Positions 8,960 through 13,630 of a stretch of 13,630 nucleotides of DNA are shown piece by piece. The notes below the pieces were generated by a model. That model was not told where the DNA came from, searched no databases, and worked only from the letters and a program-made list of their open reading frames with translations. The DNA is from Triangularia verruculosa (taxonomy: Eukaryota; Ascomycota; Sordariomycetes; Sordariales; Podosporaceae). The stretch spans positions 1-13,630 of the forward strand of contig MU864134.1 of NCBI GenBank assembly GCA_033296885.1, in the 5' to 3' direction. Each line of letters begins with the position of its first letter. Within the stretch, counting starts at the first letter, position 1. A program made the translations under genes and the position numbers.

Positions 8960-9406
8960 TATTACGGTCTTAATATAGGTAAGGCGCGGGGCGTACTATT
9001 AGTCAATTATTAGTATAGAACGATAATTAGTAGGAGTTGGATTACTAGTGGATACCGGTGACCTAACGGAGCTAATTAGGAGGACAGGATAAGTACTTAG
9101 TACGCTTAGGTACTAAGTAGAGTAAGCAGAATACTTAGTATACTCGGGGACTAAGTAGAGTACTTAGTATACTTAGCTACTAAGCCGACTGAGTATAGTA
9201 AAAAGAGGTCTATATATACGGAGGAATTAGCTGGTGTAGATAGACAGTTCCGCAGTATACAATATAAGTCACAATCGTTAGTATTTTAGCTATTATGATT
9301 GAGATAAGCTATTATTGTACACTGTTTAGCTATACCGAACCAGGATTGTTCAGAAGTACCTTTAACCAGTATCCCTTTCAGAGGTTCTGGATAGGGGTTC
9401 GTCACA
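8960..9406 (+). repeat. 3' LTR of copy B (447 bp)
   Basis: It starts TATTACGG (the RIP form of TGTCACGG) and ends GTTCGTCACA, the preserved terminus, directly followed by the CGTAG duplication. The inner (left) half carries nearly all the T/A states, while the outer half keeps C/G. TATA box at 9211-9218. Confidence 0.95.
9211..9218 (+). promoter_or_regulatory. TATA box of the 3' LTR
   Basis: TATATATA, identical to the one in the 5' LTR. The surrounding half of this LTR is the less mutated version, so any residual promoter activity would drive transcription rightward into 9412 and beyond. No gene is seen there. Confidence 0.45.
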
Positions 9407-9411
9407 CGTAG
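9407..9411. repeat. Target-site duplication of copy B, right
   Basis: CGTAG immediately follows the 3' LTR and equals 1931-1935. Confidence 0.93.
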
Positions 9412-9877
9412 GCGAGTTAAAGAGCTTAGTATCTCCGATAGTAGATTCTTTTTCGCGGTTATTTCCTCGTTAATTCTCTTTTATTCCGATAAGTTTTTAA
9501 TTACTATAACCGTTAATTAAGGAAGGACTATTACGTAGAACCCAGGCACCTATAAGAATCCGCTACGTTTAGCCTATTATACGATTTACCTACTCAGACG
9601 TAGTTTAAACAACGGTCCGATCCCTCCTTTATAATACAGCGCCTTTGGGGTTTTACGCATTAGTAGCGGAAGTAAAGTATAATATTAATACCGTTTTAAT
9701 GGATCGAAGCGGAAAGAACTATTCGTTTGCGAGTAGTATCGCAATAACGTTTCTCTATACGACCCGTCATCGTTAGGTATACCGAGATAACCTTACGGAA
9801 AAAGAAAAGGAAAGGGATTATTTATACGTAGGAAAGAACGGTAGCGCTAAAAGTATAAGGATAATAACGTCGAGTTT
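9412..9877. other. Unassigned interval between copies B and C
   Basis: 466 bp, the right-hand continuation of the site into which B inserted (originally contiguous with 1935). TA-rich and CG-rich with few TG and CA, so it was repeated DNA exposed to RIP, but less saturated than B. No protein domain was recognised on either strand, and no clear match to B's 3' region or LTR. It may be the rest of copy A's 3' end or LTR, or the target of copy C. Confidence 0.5.
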
Positions 9878-10001
9878 TGTCACAATTAACCCAACGACAG
9901 GTCGTACAGTATATGGAGCGCGGGACGTCCCCAGCCAATCATTAGGGAAATCAGGAGGCAGCCAATCAGGGCTGGCCAGAAGTGCTACGGCACTAAGGCA
10001 C

Positions 10002-10105
10002 ACGAGCCCTCTACAGGATACAAGATACTCGGGGTAATCGAAGGCATAGCACAACGAGCACTCTACAGGATACAATATACTAGGAGTGATCGAGGCCATA
10101 GCAAG
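10002..10105. repeat. 52-bp tandem duplication in copy C LTR
   Basis: Two units (10002-10053 and 10054-10105), each starting ACGAGC and sharing a CTCTACAGGATACAA block and a later AT(C/A)GA(A/G)G-CATAGCA-like block. They are roughly 85% identical by eye. The duplication lies just upstream of the TATA box, as B's palindromic repeats do, suggesting reiterated upstream promoter sites (inference). Confidence 0.75.
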
Positions 10106-10128
10106 GTAAGCACTTCGGGGTCCTAAGG

Positions 10129-10138
10129 TATATATATA
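10129..10138 (+). promoter_or_regulatory. TATA box of copy C LTR
   Basis: TATATATATA follows the 52-bp duplications and precedes the GAACTAGATAG-GTTCCGCA region shared with copy B. It would be the U3 core promoter by position. Confidence 0.5.
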
Positions 10139-10317
10139 CAGAGGAACTAGATAGCTTATAGATAGTTCCGCAATATACAATCACAGTTATATTCACGGGA
10201 CCTTATATTTACATTAAAACATCTTATTATACACTATTTAACTACACCGATCCATTATCTAAAAGTTTACCTTCAACCGATATCCCTTTCAAAAATTCTA
10301 GACAAAGGATCGTCACA

Positions 10318-10374
10318 CGTTACATACTCACTTCAACTCTATCACAAATAAATTAAAAGCGCCAAATTAACGCT
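10318..10374 (+). other. Leader of copy C with the expected primer-binding site
   Basis: It starts CGTTACATACTCAC and retains CA, so it shows a less mutated form of copy B's leader (2383-2440). It does not begin with TGG. No tRNA complement or obvious self-priming complement in the LTR was found by eye. Confidence 0.4.
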
Positions 10375-12600
10375 ATAGCCGGAAACACCAATACCCAAGG
10401 AGGAACCTCAACCCAACCTACCATCGACCAACTTCTCACTTATATTCAAAAACTTAAAAGTAAATCGCACATCTCCTATAATACTCTTACGTAGAAGAAC
10501 ACAATACTCCACTAAAAGATCGGCACCTTATATAAAAAAGAGGGACACGCTAAGCTCAAGGTACCCGACCGCTATAGAGGTACAAAAGGAAACCTAGAAG
10601 GATTTCTAATCCAACTTAAAGCTTATTTTCGGTACTACCCTTCTCGTTTCCCGGATAAAAAAGCCAAAGTCGTATACGCCGCGTCTAAGCTTAAGGACAA
10701 AGCACTTACCTAGTTCGAACCGATCCTAGGAGATTACCTTAATAACAAGTATAATAAGAGGGAAGATATTACTAAAAAGTATTTTAAATCGTATAAAAAC
10801 TTTAAAGAGAAAATCAAAGAGGTATTTAGAGAATATAATAAAAGTAGGCGTACTTAGGAGCGATTAGCTAATCTTAAATAAACTAAGTTTACTACCGACT
10901 ATACTATAGTATTTAGGACGGATATATTCCGTAGCGAGATTAACGACGAAGGATTAATATAGTTATTCTATAACGGGTTTAAGGAAGAAGTTAAGAATAA
11001 GCTATACCGATAAAAGCAGCCGGAAACTATCGATAAGTATATCGCAATAGTAGTCCGCGTCGATAATCGACAGTACTAGCGCCGTAAAAAACGTAAGGGT
11101 ACGTATATACAGGGACCCTACCGCCCTAATAATAAAAGGAAGAGAAGGCCTTACGAGACTTACGTCTTAGGAACCACATACATAGGGCTAATGGAGGTAA
11201 ACGTAATACAAAGGCGGTTCAAAAAGAAGAACAACGTTAAATACTTTAACTACAGGAAGATAAGCTATTTCAAAAAAAACTATCGGGTATTTAAGTAACT
11301 TAACTAGAAGGAAAAAGAAACGGCGGTAATCGCTAAGATAATACAGGTAGTAGAGATCTCCGGCGTAGAGTATTCCAACGAAGATTAGTAAGATTTAGCA
11401 GATAACTATACCGATAGTAACTACGGGTATAAAACCTAGGAAAGAAAATTAATAATCGACTCCGAGGGAGAAAACCGCGTAGTAGAACAAGAACTACCGG
11501 TTAAAGGAGCTATAAAGCTAAAGGAAAGTACGGCTCTAGGACCCTCCGAGGAAACTATACAGCAACTTAAGTAAAGGTTTACCGTAAATACTACGGAAAA
11601 TACCGAAGAACGAGTACGAAAATTCGAAGAAAAGGTAGAAGAACTTCGGAACTAGTAAAAAACAATTAAACAATACTACTACAACTTCGAGGGTAGGATA
11701 ACACAAGCCACGGCCTACGATCAGCCGTTCGCACAGCTCTAGTAGGGTAGCGAACACTAGATCGTTCCGGAGACTAAATTTAAATAGTACCGTAATAAGC
11801 TAATACAATTAGCTTATAAAGCAGGTAGGCTTAAGTTTAAAGAACCGGAATAAAAGAAATTCTAAGAAAATAAGAAGGTCGCTAATATAGAGCTCTCTCA
11901 GATACCTGGACAAGTACCTCACTATAAATAATACGAACTATACGATAGAGATACGGCGCAGTTACATCCCAAACACCCAGAGCATAGGAGAATACCTTGG
12001 TTCTAGTATATTATACATAGTTATATAGAGCACTACTAGAGTAAGGCTCTCTAAGGACATTAGCTAATAAGGTAGACGAAAAAAAACGGACATCCTAAAC
12101 TTATTATAAGGACTATAACTAAGTAAAGGCGACTATAAGAAAAATTAAACGACTATTTCCTATAGAGATAGGGAAACCCAGTTAAATTAAAAAAGAGACT
12201 TCAGGTTATATAGATCACGCCTAGGCACGTAAGGTACTACCTTAAATAAGTAATAAGCTAAGGAAAAAATACCGCCAACGAAAAATATAGTTTAGTATAG
12301 TATAAGAGCCTAGATTACGCTTTTTACTTACGAATAAAGGCTTAAAAACACTATAAGGCCGGGGCTAAAGGAAGTGAGGTATATAATAAAAAGGAGGCTC
12401 GGAAGGGTGCTAAGAAATAGAAAAAAGCCCTATAATAATAGTTAGCCGATTTCGAGCTACTAGGTAATTCGATAAAGGAGGACGCTCTAGAAGTATAATA
12501 ATAATCGGGAAAAAAACTAAGGCCTTTCGCAGAGGCTATAAACCTTTAATAGACTATAAATAAAATACTAGCGAAGTCGTTACCATATAGAGAAGGGGTC
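10375..12600 (+). pseudogene. Copy C gag, RIP-inactivated
   Basis: Frame 1, about 740 codons, from ATA (10375, probably a former ATG). The N-terminal region keeps many CAA codons (for example TQGGTSTQPTIDQLLTYIQ), so its stops come mainly from TGG to TAG changes. The capsid-like domain covers about 10580-11100 (LEGFLIQLKAYFRYYP; LFYNGFKEEVKNKL). The zinc knuckle is at 11242-11283 with all ligands Tyr. The linker to the conserved HPKHPEHRRIPWF block (11965-12003) is acidic and coiled-coil-like (about 11560-11700). Between the knuckle and the tail it is about 180 bp (60 codons) longer than B. The tail is basic with consecutive former Gln codons (12430-12445). The end is approximate; the pol frame takes over by about 12650. 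Confidence 0.82.
11242..11283 (+). other. Degenerate CCHC zinc knuckle of copy C Gag
   Basis: It reads YFNYRKISYFKKNY in frame 1, with the same C-x2-C-x4-H-x4-C spacing as in B and again four Tyr codons. Since copy C lost TG far more than CA, the Cys changes fit its G-to-A bias. The His-to-Tyr change needs C-to-T on the top strand, showing that this strand was also hit. Confidence 0.82.
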
Positions 12601-13440
12601 TAAAAAATAAGAGATTATAAATAACTATACGTTAGAAGAGTTTTCAGACGTAAATACTCGTAGATAGTAGAGTAAAAGCGGACTTAATTTTACTAAAAAT
12701 TATATAATAAGCCCGAGTTCCGTAAAAAAAGAACGAGGAAGAGGTTATTATAAAGGGACCCTTCCTTACGTAGTTAATAACTAAGGAAACGGTACTACTA
12801 AATATTATAATATTAGGAAAAATAACGATAGTAATTTTCGATATCGTAAATATAAGGCCAGAAAAAGATATAATTCTAAGGTAACTATAGTACAAGGACT
12901 ATAACCTAGATATCGATTAGAAAGATAGTAGCTACCTACGACTAAGAGAACCTTAGAAGTATTTAACTAACGATAGAAGATTAAGCGTATATATAGAGTA
13001 AAGTATAAGAAAAGTACCCTCTATGGTATTACCGTAAGGAGCCTAGGAAATAATAGTATACTTTATCGATATAGGCGGTAAAATTAAAAAAGTAGGGTTA
13101 ACGATATTAGTAGAGATATTAGAGGTTAATAAATACGCCTACTATAATAACGTAGAAAAGAGCAAGAAAAAGGTAGTACCAGTAGAATATTAAAGACACT
13201 CAGCCTTTACAGCTAAGTATTTAAAAAGACTTTTAAAACGAGGACCGTAGGACTATAAAATTAAGTTAAAAGAAGGAGCTAAACTACAGTTATTTAAGGT
13301 CTACTATACTAACGATAAGCAGAGTAAAGAACTACGGAAGTACTTAGATAAAAATTTAAAGAGAGGATATATTAAGGAGTTTATATTGCTAGTAGGATAC
13401 TCCGTTTTCTTCGTACCGAAAAAGGACGGTAGTTTACGAC
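12601..13440 (+). pseudogene. Copy C pol 5' fragment: protease and start of RT
   Basis: Frame 3, the -1 frame relative to this copy's gag. The protease active-site region reads VDSRVKADLILLK with the Asp at 12663-12665; the Gly of the DSG signature is Arg (AGA). It continues through IVIFDIVNI and the YKDYNLDID region (about 12895-12920) into the inter-domain segment KLKEGAKLQLFKVYY (from about 13261) and the RT fingers (FVPKKDGSLR, from about 13410). It breaks off at about 13440, before motif A, so the catalytic RT core, RNase H and integrase are missing. Stops are TAG/TAA. It aligns with copy B 4600-5408 at the protein level throughout. Confidence 0.88.
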
Positions 13441-13630
13441 TGTTTGCTGCGTTGCCCTATAGGTCTGTAATACAGTGCCTACAGGGGAGCTACAGTGAAC
13501 TATGCGCTGTAGCAGTGCGTAGCAGAAGCGGAAGAAAAGGGGTACGACAGCAGTGCTGAAGGAAGCAAGACCACTGTTATTACAGTGGGCAAGACGTCAC
13601 AGTACAGAGGCTTTGAGTGCTTGTACTTAG
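13441..13630. other. Right flanking DNA without RIP
   Basis: TG and CA reappear at full frequency exactly at the end of copy C homology. The motif TACAGTG occurs three times (13471, 13491, 13581), and short inverted repeats are present. No protein was recognised, although copy C's frame stays open for about 45 codons into it. It could be part of a DNA transposon or simple intergenic DNA. Confidence 0.35.
13571..13588. repeat. 7-bp perfect hairpin
   Basis: CCACTGT (13571-13577) and ACAGTGG (13582-13588) around a 4-nt loop. It is one of several CAGTG/CACTG-containing motifs in the right flank. It could be a short transposon terminal motif; no terminator role is claimed. Confidence 0.45.

Larger units (their letters stand above)
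1936..9406 (+). mobile_element. Copy B: complete RIP-inactivated Ty3/gypsy chromovirus, 7471 bp
   Basis: Order: 447-bp LTR, short leader, gag, pol (protease, RT, RNase H, integrase, chromodomain), 460-bp 3' untranslated region, purine tract, 447-bp LTR, flanked by perfect CGTAG duplications. Protease-RT-RNase H-integrase order defines Ty3/gypsy, and the terminal chromodomain defines the chromovirus clade. Coding frames are riddled with TAG/TAA at Trp and Gln positions but have few or no indels, which is RIP damage rather than slow decay. It is nested next to, or inside, copy A. It cannot be autonomous; mobilisation in trans is also unlikely given the damage to its inner LTR halves. Confidence 0.95.
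9878..10317 (+). repeat. 5' LTR of copy C (440 bp)
   Basis: Begins TGTCACAA and ends GATCGTCACA, the same termini as B's LTR. Shared blocks include a CCAGCCAATCATTAG stretch, the TATA region, GATAGTTCCGCA and a TATCCCTTTC block near the end, with diverged DNA between. It has a 52-bp tandem duplication where B's LTR has its palindromic cluster. Many CA remain but only a handful of TG. The second LTR of this element is not in the window. Confidence 0.88.
9878..13440 (+). mobile_element. Copy C: 3'-truncated Ty3/gypsy chromovirus relative
   Basis: It starts with a TG...CA LTR, then leader, gag and pol up to the fingers region of RT, where it stops abruptly at about 13440 against DNA without RIP. 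The layout and frames match B, but the LTR is only partly similar and gag is longer, so this is a sister family. Mutation is strand-asymmetric: TG is almost absent while CA is often kept. Only the left half of its target duplication is in view (AGTTT at 9873-9877), so the insertion boundary rests on the LTR termini. Confidence 0.9.

Noticed and set aside
9818..10180. Minus-strand open frame of 120 codons
   Set aside because: It crosses the junction between 9412-9877 and copy C's LTR, has no recognisable domain, and is open only because RIP-type G-to-A bias spares stops on that strand.
11536..11757. Minus-strand open frame of 73 codons
   Set aside because: It is antisense to copy C gag; Phe/Leu-rich composition is the mirror of the Lys/Glu-rich sense frame.
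12644..12895. Minus-strand open frame of 83 codons
   Set aside because: It is antisense to the copy C protease, whose sense frame has clear homology to copy B.

Overview
The window looks like a repeat-rich, gene-poor block from a filamentous ascomycete (Pezizomycotina) genome. It is almost entirely Ty3/gypsy LTR retrotransposon DNA that has been wrecked by repeat-induced point mutation (RIP). TA dinucleotides are very common and CA/TG are nearly absent, while CG is still plentiful. Conserved Trp and Gln codons have become TAG/TAA, and Cys/His codons have become Tyr codons. No intact protein-coding gene, tRNA, rRNA or CRISPR is visible. The species cannot be named from the sequence.

Layout, left to right. 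(1) 1-304: DNA without RIP, perhaps the tail of a LINE-like element. (2) 305-about 1848: copy A, a 5'-truncated gypsy fragment running from the integrase zinc-binding region through the integrase core and GPY/F module to a chromodomain, then a diverged tail with a G-rich tract. (3) 1936-9406: copy B, a complete nested element of 7471 bp with two 447-bp LTRs and a perfect 5-bp target duplication (CGTAG at 1931-1935 and 9407-9411). Inside it are gag (2441-about 4510), pol (about 4498-8499: protease, RT, RNase H, integrase, chromodomain), a 460-bp 3' untranslated region and a purine tract. (4) 9412-9877: unassigned, moderately RIP-like. (5) 9878-13440: copy C, a related but distinct element with a 440-bp LTR, gag, and pol cut off inside the RT. 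(6) 13441-13630: DNA without RIP again.

All recognised coding runs on the plus strand. In B and C alike, pol sits in the -1 frame relative to gag, so this arrangement is probably ancestral. The chromodomain places the elements with the chromoviruses, whose integrases are thought to target marked heterochromatin; that fits the nesting. None of the three can act autonomously now.

The most informative signals concern the mutation process. B's two LTRs align without gaps and differ at about 65 sites, all transitions. The mutated partner switches halfway: the outer half of each LTR is spared and the inner half is hit. Copy C is strongly strand-asymmetric, having lost almost every TG while keeping many CA. 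I found no new host gene system.
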